From Sphaerisporangium album (GTDB lineage: Bacteria; Actinomycetota; Actinomycetes; Streptosporangiales; Streptosporangiaceae), in the NCBI RefSeq assembly GCF_003323745.1, contig NZ_QOIL01000028.1, positions 69,963 through 133,962 on the forward strand: DNA of 64,000 nucleotides, given 5' to 3'. Below are positions 16,525 through 23,419 of the stretch, piece by piece. The notes below the pieces were generated by a model. The model saw nothing but the letters and a program-made list of their open reading frames with translations. It was not told the origin of the DNA and searched no databases. Position numbers and translations under genes: made by a program. The first letter of the stretch is position 1; every line of letters starts with the position of its first letter.

Positions 16525-18457
16525 CACGCCGCCGCACCCCGAAGGCGCCGCACCGCCGCCCACGCAGGGAAACACGCCTCCCTTCCCGGAGCAGGCCGCG
16601 CTTCCGGACAACGGTGCCTCAGCGACGAGCACCACGGTCCCGACCAGCTCGACGACCGGTTGGGCGGACTCCCGCCTGCCGGGTAGTGAAGATACGGACC
16701 CTGCCGGAACGGACGAAACGGAAAGGTCCGGCCCAGCCCCGGACACGGATCCGAAGCCCGCCCACACGCGAGGATGGACACGGACCCCGGTCCGCGAGCT
16801 GAAACGGCGCCTCGCCCGCACCCCCCTGTGGCTACGCCTCGTCGTGGGCACACTGCTGCTGGTCACGCTCGCGATCACCCTCACCGGCGGGTTCGCCGTC
16901 CAACTCCTGCGCGGCTACCTCCTCGACCGGGTGGACCGGCAACTGATGGTTCCCGCCGTGGCCAGGCGCGAGGTGGCCATTCCCGTCACCCCGCCGCCCA
17001 AGCTTCCGGACGGCCCGCGATACCCGCGGCAGTACGGCCTGTTCTACATGGCCCTGCTCGGACCGGACGGCGCCGTCGAACGCACCCTGCAGGAGAGCCC
17101 GGACACCGACCCGCCGCGGCTGCCGCCCCTCACCCTGCGAGAGGTGCGAAGCACGTCACCCCGTCCCTTCACCGTGGGATCCGATTCCGGGGCCCGCTGG
17201 CGCGCGATCGCCGTGGAGGACGGCGACGGCACGCGCATCCGCGTGGTCGCGATCCGCCTGGACGAGATCGACGCCACCGTCACCCGCCTCGCGGTCATCG
17301 TGGCCACGGTCGGCGGCTGCGTGCTCGTCCTGCTGGGCTTCGCCTGCCACTGGCTCGTGCGCCGCAGCCTGCGTCCCCTCGCCGAGATCGAACGCACGGC
17401 GGGCGCCATCGCCCGCGGCGACCTGTCCCGCCGCGTCCCCCTGCGCCACCGCCGGACCGAGATGGGACGGCTCGGCAGGGCCATCAACGGCATGCTCGCC
17501 CAGATCGAGACGGCCTTCCGCGCCCGCGAGGCGTCCGAGATCGCGGCGCGCGCGTCGGAGAACGCCGCCCGCGCGTCCGAGATCACGGCCCGGGAGTCGG
17601 AGATCGCCGCCCGCGAGTCGGCCAAGGCGGCCCGCGAGTCCGCCTCCGAGGCCCGCCGGTCCGAGGAGCGCATGCGCCGCTTCATCGCCGACGCCTCCCA
17701 CGAGCTGCGCACACCCCTGACCTCGATCCGCGGCTTCGCCGAGCTGTACCGCCACGAGAAGACCCCCGACCTCGCCGAGGCCGCACGCCTCCTCCACAGG
17801 ATCGAGGGCGAGGCCGCGCGCATGGGCCTCCTCGTGGACGACCTGCTCCTGCTTGCCCGGCTCGACCAGCAACGTCCCCTGGATCGCCACCCCGTCGACG
17901 TCCTCAGCCTCGCCGCGGGAGCCGTCCTGGACGCCCAGACCCTCGCCCCCGACCGCGAGATCGACCTGGTACGCCTCGACTCCGGCGAGGATGCCGTCAT
18001 GGTGACCGGCGACGAGCCCCGGCTCCACCAGGTGATCGCCAACCTGGTCGGCAACGTCCTGCGCCACACCCCGCCCGGCACCCCGTTCCGCGTGGGCGTG
18101 GGCACCGTGGACGGCCGGGTCGTGATCGAGGTGGCGGACGAGGGCCCCGGCCTGCCCTCCGACGCCGCCGACCGCGTCTTCGAACGCTTCTACCGCGCCG
18201 ACCCGGCCCGCACCCGCAGCGAATCCGGCGGCACCGGCCTCGGCCTCTCCATAGCCGCCGCCCTCGTCCAGGCCCACGACGGCACGATCGCCGTGAAAAG
18301 CGCCCCAGGCCACGGCGCCACCTTCCGCATCACCCTTCCCGGCGCCGCTCACCTTCCCGAAGGTGAATCGGGCTATGCGGTGGATCGGGGACCACAGGTC
18401 GATGACCGAGTGTTTGGTGGACACAGCATTACCCGGCGTGGGTGGTGGGAGGCCTGA
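16403..18457 (+). CDS. Sensor histidine kinase (second system), expanded signalling helix
   Basis: Sensor kinase of up to 684 residues. Pro/Thr-rich N-terminus, TM1 (LRLVVGTLLLVTLAITLTGG), extracellular loop of about 140 residues, TM2 (LAVIVATVGGCVLVLLGFAC), HAMP (RRSLRPLAEIERTAGAIARG), then seven tandem heptads (ASEIAAR type) before the H-box FIADASHELRTPLTSIRG. N-box LHQVIANLVGNVLRHTP, G1 DEGPGL, F-box FERFYRAD and G2 GTGLGLSIAAALVQAHDG are intact. In frame, the only ATG/GTG/TTG upstream of TM1 is ATG 16403, which overlaps the response regulator by 122 bases; the next is GTG 16844 inside TM1. The start is therefore uncertain. Its 3' half is duplicated as a pseudogene at 20151-20733. Confidence 0.88.
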   Translation: MTATSSSRTSPTSGARSTLWNRGSSTHSGGWATSYAHHATDTPPHPEGAAPPPTQGNTPPFPEQAALPDNGASATSTTVPTSSTTGWADSRLPGSEDTDPAGTDETERSGPAPDTDPKPAHTRGWTRTPVRELKRRLARTPLWLRLVVGTLLLVTLAITLTGGFAVQLLRGYLLDRVDRQLMVPAVARREVAIPVTPPPKLPDGPRYPRQYGLFYMALLGPDGAVERTLQESPDTDPPRLPPLTLREVRSTSPRPFTVGSDSGARWRAIAVEDGDGTRIRVVAIRLDEIDATVTRLAVIVATVGGCVLVLLGFACHWLVRRSLRPLAEIERTAGAIARGDLSRRVPLRHRRTEMGRLGRAINGMLAQIETAFRAREASEIAARASENAARASEITARESEIAARESAKAARESASEARRSEERMRRFIADASHELRTPLTSIRGFAELYRHEKTPDLAEAARLLHRIEGEAARMGLLVDDLLLLARLDQQRPLDRHPVDVLSLAAGAVLDAQTLAPDREIDLVRLDSGEDAVMVTGDEPRLHQVIANLVGNVLRHTPPGTPFRVGVGTVDGRVVIEVADEGPGLPSDAADRVFERFYRADPARTRSESGGTGLGLSIAAALVQAHDGTIAVKSAPGHGATFRITLPGAAHLPEGESGYAVDRGPQVDDRVFGGHSITRRGWWEA
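17531..17677 (+). repeat. Seven tandem heptad codon repeats in the kinase signalling helix
   Basis: Seven 21-base units encode ASEIAAR, ASENAAR, ASEITAR, ESEIAAR, ESAKAAR, ESASEAR and RSEERMR between HAMP and HisKA. The first kinase has only about two such units at the same place (ISEAAAR, SSEDRMR), so five heptads have been gained without disturbing coiled-coil phase. Confidence 0.85.
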
Positions 18458-18479
18458 CGGGCGGCATAGCGTCGCAGAC

Positions 18480-18719
18480 ATGGCCGTTGAGCTTACGCAG
18501 ATTCTCTCTCGTGAGGTGGTGGCGGGTGTCGCCACGATGGACGTGCCCACGGAAGAGGGGACGATCAGCGCGCGCATGGTCGTGCAGGACATCACCGGGA
18601 TCGACCGGGAAACCGGCCAGGACCGCAGGCTCCTGATCATCTTCGATCCGGACGGGGTCGAGGCGATGGCCGACGCCCTGCGCCAGGCGGCGGCGAAGGC
18701 GAAGGCCCCGGAATCCTGA
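18480..18719 (+). CDS. Small conserved hypothetical protein, 79 aa
   Basis: Unrecognised small soluble protein. From ATG 18480 it reads MAVELTQILSREVVAGVATM followed by a beta-rich centre (TISARMVVQDITGID, DRRLLIIFDPDG) and a C-terminal helix (VEAMADALRQAAAKAKA). GC pattern is that of a real gene and it starts 22 bases after the kinase stop, so it might belong to the same transcript. No motif indicates a function. Confidence 0.55.
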   Translation: MAVELTQILSREVVAGVATMDVPTEEGTISARMVVQDITGIDRETGQDRRLLIIFDPDGVEAMADALRQAAAKAKAPES

Positions 18720-18796
18720 GGCGGTCGGGGGTCCAGGGTCGGCGAACTCCGGCAGGCGGTCGTGGGTGTGCGGGAACGATGGCTCGGGGAGGCGCT

Positions 18797-19147
18797 ATGG
18801 CGGTGAGGCTGAATCAGCGGGCGTTCGACCATGCCAAGAGCCTGGTCAAGGAAAAGCGCGTCGTGCTGGATCAGATGGACGCCTGGAGCGAACATCAGCC
18901 GTCGGCGGACCAGGAGAACAAGTTCATCGAGGAACACGGATTCGGTGAGTACGGCAGGTGGTACCTGGGCGTGGACGACGAGCACGGCGAGGAGACCAAG
19001 GGACACTACAAATTCCCCTACGGGGATTTCCAGAAGGTGCACCGGTGTGGCGTCATCGCCGCGGAGGTACGGGCCGGTCAGCGGAAGTACTTCGACATCG
19101 AGACCGCGGCGGCTCACCTCCATGGAATGTTGGACGAGCTGATGTGA
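18797..19147 (+). CDS. Conserved hypothetical protein, 116 aa
   Basis: Unrecognised soluble protein. ATG 18797 has GGGGAGG four bases upstream, better than ATG 18779. The sequence has an N-terminal basic helix (AVRLNQRAFDHAKSLVKEKR), an acidic/aromatic middle (GFGEYGRWYLGVDDEHGEETKGHYKFPYGDF) and a C-terminal helix (DIETAAAHLHGMLDEL). The WYLGVD and KFPYGDFxKVHRCGV segments look like a compact conserved core. Similar small proteins occur in actinobacteria beside unrelated genes; no function is proposed. Confidence 0.65.
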   Translation: MAVRLNQRAFDHAKSLVKEKRVVLDQMDAWSEHQPSADQENKFIEEHGFGEYGRWYLGVDDEHGEETKGHYKFPYGDFQKVHRCGVIAAEVRAGQRKYFDIETAAAHLHGMLDELM

Positions 19148-19337
19148 CCGCCGATCTCACGGCAATCGCGAATGAGCGCCACGGGCGTTCCCGAACGCCG
19201 GCGACGTCACCTTCACGCCCGCCACGTTCCGAGCCGGATCCCGGGGTGCGGCGTACGCTCCGGCCACACGGCCCCCGTCGCGTCCACCACCCACGTCAGC
19301 CCCTGAAGACTGTTGACATAGTGACGGGAACGATGGT

Positions 19338-19667
19338 CTACAGCGCGAGCGCGTGGCGCAGGCCTTGGCCGATGCGGACCATCGTTTGCAGGCTCAGGCC
19401 TCCCAGGTCACGTCGCAGATCTTCGGCGAAGAGGATCACGATGTCATCGCAGAGCACTCGTCCGACCAGTGGGTCTTCGGTGGTCAGTTCGATGATGCTC
19501 GGCAGGGGTGGTTTGGGTGACGTGGTGATCCGGACGGCGAGGTAGCTTGGCAGCGCCCGATTGCGGGCGTTGTTGCTGACGATGACGTACGGCTTCTCAC
19601 CGTACTCCTCACCGAGGTCGGCCATGAAGACGCGACCACGCAGGGGGTATGCGCTGTTCGGTGGCAT
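19338..19667 (-). CDS. mazF: MazF/PemK-family toxin
   Basis: Putative sequence-specific mRNA interferase of 109 residues, the toxin of a type II pair. N-terminal strand LRGRVFMADLGEEYGEKPYVIVSNNARN has the family G-x-V-(F/W)-x-A-D-x-G opening and the KPxVIVSN motif; LAVRITTS and VLCDDIVILFAEDL follow, matching strand 3 and the typical D/E-LF segment, and the last helix is MVRIGQGLRHAL. The gene overlaps its antitoxin by one base (TGATG at 19665-19669), as usual for such operons. Confidence 0.88.
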   Translation of the reverse strand: MPPNSAYPLRGRVFMADLGEEYGEKPYVIVSNNARNRALPSYLAVRITTSPKPPLPSIIELTTEDPLVGRVLCDDIVILFAEDLRRDLGGLSLQTMVRIGQGLRHALAL

Positions 19668-19963
19668 CAGTCAGCAGCGACCTCGGCGGTACGGCGACGT
19701 GCCGCGCGTCTGAAGGCGTGGTCCTCGTCGTCATGAGCGGCGGCAAGGGCCGCGTAGCCGGTCGCCATGACCTCCTCCAGGACGGCATTGCGCGCTACGT
19801 CGATCAGCGTGTGGAGAGCCGCTGAGGTGGATGTCTCCGGGCTGAGTGTCTGACCTGCCAAGGCCTGGACGGCCACGTTCTCGGGCGTTCCGGGGGTGCG
19901 GATGGCTTCCAACAGTTCTCTGTCCTGCTCGGTCAGGGGAACGGGCGCGCGACTACTAGTCAT
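19667..19963 (-). CDS. Antitoxin partner of MazF-like toxin
   Basis: Predicted antitoxin of 98 residues encoded directly upstream of the MazF-like toxin. It is helical (LTEQDRELLEAIRTPG, TSAALHTLIDVARNAVLEEVMATGYAALAAAHDDEDHAFRR) with an acidic C-terminal segment likely to occupy the toxin groove. It lacks an obvious ribbon-helix-helix, so the DNA-binding mode is unclear. ATG 19963 is chosen over upstream possibilities because the inverted repeats likely to be the operator start 8 bases further upstream. Confidence 0.7.
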   Translation of the reverse strand: MTSSRAPVPLTEQDRELLEAIRTPGTPENVAVQALAGQTLSPETSTSAALHTLIDVARNAVLEEVMATGYAALAAAHDDEDHAFRRAARRRTAEVAAD

Positions 19964-19970
19964 AACCCTA

Positions 19971-20013
19971 TGTTGCAACATGTGTCGCAAAGGATGCTAC
20001 AGCAGGTGCGACA
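19971..20013. promoter_or_regulatory. Inverted repeats at the toxin-antitoxin promoter
   Basis: TGTTGCAACA (19971-19980) is a perfect palindrome immediately upstream of the antitoxin start. TGTCGCA (19983-19989) and TGCGACA (20007-20013) form a second dyad with the related half-site TGTYGCA. Overlapping half-sites of this kind are typical of autoregulated toxin-antitoxin operators. Confidence 0.5.
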
Positions 20014-20095
20014 TCGTCGATGCTCGAATGAGTGATGAACGCCTGGCCCTCGACCGTAGAGACATCGAGGCGCCTCCGCCAAGTTGGTGAGGATC

Positions 20096-20150
20096 AACAC
20101 CGCGGTGGCGGGGGGCCTCGCGGCGCCGATCAACTCCACGACCAGACGGT
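20096..20150 (+). pseudogene. HtrA gene fragment (scar)
   Basis: About 55 bases encode RINTAVAGGLAAPINSTTRR, matching the segment GINTAVAGVGLGLAVPINSTTRG that follows the active-site serine in the intact HtrA gene at 22218-23132. A short internal deletion removes part of the VGLGLAV stretch. It is joined directly to a histidine kinase fragment, so the junction is a recombination scar and not a gene. Confidence 0.7.
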
Positions 20151-20733
20151 TCGGCCCGCCTCCTCCACAGGATCGAGGGCGAGGCCGCCCGCATGGGCAT
20201 CCTGGTGGACGACCTGCTCCTGCTTGCCCGGCTCGACCAGCAACGTCCCCTGGATCGGCCACCCCGTCGACGTCCTCAGCCTCGCCGCGGGAGCCGTCCT
20301 GGACGCCCAGACCCTCGCCCCTGACCGCGAGATCGACCTGGTACGCCTCGACTCGGGCGACGACCCGTCATGGTGGACCGGCGACGAGCCCCGGCTCCAC
20401 CAGGTGATCGCCAACCTGGTCGGCAACGTCCTGCGCCACACCCCCCCGGGCACGCCGTTCCGCGTGGGCGTGGGCACCGTGGACGGCCAGGTCGTGATCG
20501 AGGTGGCGGACGAGGGCCCCGGCCTGCCCCCCGATACCGCCGACCGCGTCTTCGAACGCTTCTACCGCGCCGACCCGGCCCGCACCCGCGGCGAATCCGG
20601 CGGCACCGGCCTCGGCCTCTCCATAGCCGCCGCCCTCACCGAAGCCCACGACGGCACCATCACCGCGAACTCCACCCCCGGCCAAGGCGCCACCTTCCGC
20701 ATCCACCTCCCTACCTCACCGAACAGCGCGTAG
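20151..20733 (+). pseudogene. Truncated duplicate of the second sensor kinase
   Basis: This stretch is nearly identical to positions 17785-18350 of the kinase at 16403-18457, starting in the helix after the H-box (LLHRIEGEAARMG) and running through the N-box, DEGPGL, FERFYRADPART and GTGLGLSIAAAL to an altered C-terminus. It lacks the sensor, HAMP and phosphorylated histidine. One extra G near 20258 shifts the frame, and two compensating changes near 20366-20385 give DDPSWWTGDE where the parent has EDAVMVTGDE. It is not expected to be functional. Confidence 0.85.
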
Positions 20734-20796
20734 CGTCCGCCTCGAAACGGTCCGGCCGATCGGTGACCACAGGCGACCCGGACCCCTGTCGCTTTC

Positions 20797-21168
20797 TTAC
20801 GTCAGGACCGTCGTGCGGGACGTCAGGGCCGCTTGGACGATGCGGAGGGCCTCGTTCGTGTCGATGCCGACGCTGGTGGTGATGGCGGCGTAGTCGGCGG
20901 CGGCGCGGCGTGCGCGTTCGCGTCCCTCTTCGCCGGAGGCCGTGACGAACGAGCCCGCCCGCCCGCGGGTCTCGATGAGCCCCGCCTCCTCCAGCTCCCG
21001 GTACGCCCTGCCGACCGTGTTGACGGCCAGGCCGAGGTCGGCCGCGAGGTGGCGGATCGTCGGCAGCCGGGTGCCCACGGCCAGCGTGTGGTCCTGGATC
21101 TGCCTGGCGAGCTGGGCGCGCAGTTGCTCGAACGGCGGGACGGGCGAGCCCGCCTCAATGATGATCAT
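20797..21168 (-). CDS. GntR-family (YtrA subfamily) repressor
   Basis: Short GntR regulator of 123 residues. The winged helix spans residues 10 to 75: SPVPPFEQLRAQLARQIQD, VGTRLPTIRHLAADLGLAVNTVGRAYRELEEAGLIETRGRAGSFV. The remaining tail of about 45 residues is a single helical region, too small for an effector domain, which fits the YtrA subfamily that regulates transporters and membrane proteins. It is the second gene of an operon, overlapping the upstream membrane protein gene by four bases (ATGA). ATG 21168 precedes the conserved IIIEAGSPVPPFEQL. Confidence 0.9.
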   Translation of the reverse strand: MIIIEAGSPVPPFEQLRAQLARQIQDHTLAVGTRLPTIRHLAADLGLAVNTVGRAYRELEEAGLIETRGRAGSFVTASGEEGRERARRAAADYAAITTSVGIDTNEALRIVQAALTSRTTVLT

Positions 21169-21998
21169 CGGGCGCTCATGGCTCGCCGCGCCACCGCCGC
21201 GCCCGGCGGCGTCCTCGCCTGGATCGCGGCGCACGTGACCAGGCCGGCGACCACGAAGACGAGCGAGGCCCCGTTCCACCACCCGGGCGCGGACCCGAAC
21301 AGCAACACCACGGGCAGCGCCCAGAGCACGGTGGGCGTGGCGAGCTCGCGCGCGTCCTCGACGCGCATGATGACGTCGGCGGTCAGCGAGGTCTCGTCCT
21401 CGGCCACGACCGGGCGCGCCAGCAGGTCACGCAGTTGCAGGGCGACCCCGGCGCCCACCCCGAACAGGCCCACCAGCAGGACGAAGGCCGCGTACCGCAC
21501 GGTGGAGTCCTGGACGGTCAGGGCGCTCAGCGCCAGCGCCGCCGCGCCGGCGAACGTGGCGGACGCGAACAGGGCGTACGGCCGGCCGAGCACGGCTCGC
21601 CAGCCGGGCTGGACCGGGTGGGCCGCGCGTCGTCGCAACGCGTGTCCGGCACGCCGGTCGACGCGCCGCACCCACCGGCCGAGCAGCGCCTGGACCAGCA
21701 GCAGCCCGGCCGTCAACGCCGTCAGGAGCAGCAACGGCATCGGGCGGTGCGGCTCGTACCCGCCGAACGCAGAGGTGCTGAGCCGGTCGTAGGCCTGCGC
21801 GAGCGCGGCGGCGATGATCAACGCGGCCAGGACGAGGCGATCGGCCCGGCGCGCACGTCGCCGTACCGCCAGGCGCGTGGCCAGCAGCGGTGTCGGCGGG
21901 GCATCGGCCATGCCGTGCCGGGCCAGCCACACGCCCGCTTGGTGAAGATCCTCCGCCCGCGCCGACGGCTCGGCGTCCGATAACGGTCCACTCGGCAT
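21165..21998 (-). CDS. Six-TM hypothetical membrane protein co-encoded with GntR repressor
   Basis: Integral membrane protein of 277 residues without a recognised family. The cytoplasmic N-terminus (about 60 residues) precedes hydrophobic segments LVLAALIIAAALAQAY, PLLLLTALTAGLLLVQALLG, LFASATFAGAAALALSALTV, YAAFVLLVGLFGVGAGVAL, VLWALPVVLLFGSA and ASLVFVVAGLVTCAAIQA. A strong ribosome binding site (AAGGAGGGG) precedes ATG 21998. Pairing with a YtrA-type GntR protein implies that the membrane protein is induced by an envelope signal, but this is inferred from gene order only. Confidence 0.8.
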   Translation of the reverse strand: MPSGPLSDAEPSARAEDLHQAGVWLARHGMADAPPTPLLATRLAVRRRARRADRLVLAALIIAAALAQAYDRLSTSAFGGYEPHRPMPLLLLTALTAGLLLVQALLGRWVRRVDRRAGHALRRRAAHPVQPGWRAVLGRPYALFASATFAGAAALALSALTVQDSTVRYAAFVLLVGLFGVGAGVALQLRDLLARPVVAEDETSLTADVIMRVEDARELATPTVLWALPVVLLFGSAPGWWNGASLVFVVAGLVTCAAIQARTPPGAAVARRAMSAR

Positions 21999-22019
21999 GA
22001 CCCCTCCTTGTGTCGTAAG

Positions 22020-22057
22020 CTTTGTCTCAACATGGTGCGTCATAGATTGCGACAAAG
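22020..22057. promoter_or_regulatory. Inverted repeat upstream of the membrane protein/GntR operon
   Basis: CTTTGTC (22020-22026) and GACAAAG (22051-22057) are perfect inverted arms 24 bases apart, in an AT-richer patch 22 bases before the ATG at 21998. This is the expected place for the operator of the co-encoded GntR repressor. Confidence 0.5.
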
Positions 22058-22217
22058 TCAACGCCTGGAGACGCGCCTACGGCGGTCCGTATCGATCTCG
22101 AGACGCCCGGAGGATTGTGCGTCTCCGTCCCTCGCGGTGCGGGCACGGGAACATTACGTGCACATCGGTGATTGAGGTGTAATGATGTAAGCATCGAATC
22201 GCCCAGGGAGGTCCCCC

Positions 22218-23132
22218 ATGGCGCTTGACGCCTACTCCCAGATCGTCTCGTCGGTCGCCGCCGCGCTCACCCCCAAGGTCGCCAGCGTGCGGGCGGGACG
22301 GGGGAGCGGGTCGGCCGTGCTGTTCACCGACGACGGCTTTCTGCTCACCAACGCCCACGTCGTCAACGGAACCTCGACCGGGACGGTCGCCTTCGCCGAC
22401 GGCACCTCCGCCGGATTCACGCTGGTCGGCGCGGACCCGTTGTCCGACCTGGCCGTGATCCGCGCCAACGGGCCCACGCCCGAGCCCGCCGAGCTGGGGG
22501 ACAGCGACGGGCTGGTCGTCGGCCAGCTCGTGGTCGCGGTGGGCAACCCCCTCGGGCTGGCGGGGTCGGTGACGGCCGGGGTGGTCTCGGCGCTCGGGCG
22601 CTCGCTGCCCGCCCGGTCGGGGTCGGCCGTGCGCCTCATCGAGGACGTCATCCAGACCGACGCGGCCCTCAACCCGGGCAACTCCGGCGGCGCGCTCGCC
22701 GACGCCTCCGCCAAGGTGGTGGGCATCAACACCGCCGTGGCCGGGGTCGGGCTGGGCCTGGCGGTGCCGATCAACTCCACCACCAGGGGCATCGTGGCCG
22801 CGCTCATGAGAGACGGCCGGGTACGGCGTGCGTACCTGGGCCTGGTCACGACGCCCGCGCCGCTGCCGCCGCAGGTCCGCGAGCGGGTCGGGCAGTCGTC
22901 CGCCCTGCGCGTCAGCGAGGTCGTCTCCGGCTCACCCGCGGCCAAGGCGGGCCTACGGGTCGGCGACCTGGTGCTCACGGCCGCCCGCCGCCCGGTCTCC
23001 GACGCCCAGGCGTTGCAACGCCTCATGTTCGCCGACGCGATCGGACGGCCCCTGCCCATCACGGTCCTCCGCAACGGAGCCCTGGTCGACGTCATCACCG
23101 AACCGGTGGAACTCGGCCCGCTGACGGTGTGA
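22218..23132 (+). CDS. HtrA/DegP-like serine protease without signal peptide
   Basis: Trypsin-like protease of 304 residues with a C-terminal PDZ domain. The catalytic triad is visible: His in FLLTNAHVVNG, Asp in DPLSDLAVIRANG and Ser in DAALNPGNSGGALAD. The PDZ domain covers about residues 205 to 300 (YLGLVTTP, VVSGSPAAKAGLRVGDLVLTAARRPV). The N-terminus MALDAYSQIVSSVAAALTPK has no signal peptide or TM, so it is probably cytoplasmic, unlike most HtrA proteins. GGGAGG precedes ATG 22218. Upstream, CATTAC (22152-22157) and GTAATG (22179-22184) form a dyad near a TAATGAT -10-like element. Fragments of this gene occur at 20096 and 25408. Confidence 0.92.
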   Translation: MALDAYSQIVSSVAAALTPKVASVRAGRGSGSAVLFTDDGFLLTNAHVVNGTSTGTVAFADGTSAGFTLVGADPLSDLAVIRANGPTPEPAELGDSDGLVVGQLVVAVGNPLGLAGSVTAGVVSALGRSLPARSGSAVRLIEDVIQTDAALNPGNSGGALADASAKVVGINTAVAGVGLGLAVPINSTTRGIVAALMRDGRVRRAYLGLVTTPAPLPPQVRERVGQSSALRVSEVVSGSPAAKAGLRVGDLVLTAARRPVSDAQALQRLMFADAIGRPLPITVLRNGALVDVITEPVELGPLTV

Positions 23133-23166
23133 TCACGCCCCTTCGAGCTCTCTTTCGGGCTTGGCC

Positions 23167-23201
23167 GTGAGCATCGCCTGCCCGCTGTAGGCGATGCTCA
23201 C
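23167..23201. terminator. Stem-loop terminator after HtrA gene
   Basis: GTGAGCATCGCCT (23167-23179) pairs perfectly with AGGCGATGCTCAC (23189-23201) around a nine-base loop, 34 bases after the htrA-like stop. The remaining bases up to 23419 contain no gene that I can support. Confidence 0.8.
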
Positions 23202-23419
23202 CCGAGAACTCACCGCCATCGCGCCCATGGCCCTTTCCGCCGGCTTCGCGCTGGCCGTCAGCGACACTCGTATTCCCAGGCGGTGCGAAGCACCCTGTAG
23301 ACGTGGGTTCGTGGGAAGTTCACGCTGCTGGAACCTCAAATGCGACCGCCTCATCTCACAGGCGAGCCGCGTGAAAAGATCTGCTCGGTTATCGCAGACT
23401 GCAGGGTCCGTGGCTCGGG

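Noticed and set aside
19200..19310. Possible C-terminal gene fragment on the minus strand (QGLTWVVDATGAVWPERTPH)
   Set aside because: It reads plausibly for about 30 residues but has no start, no recognisable family and too little length to call.
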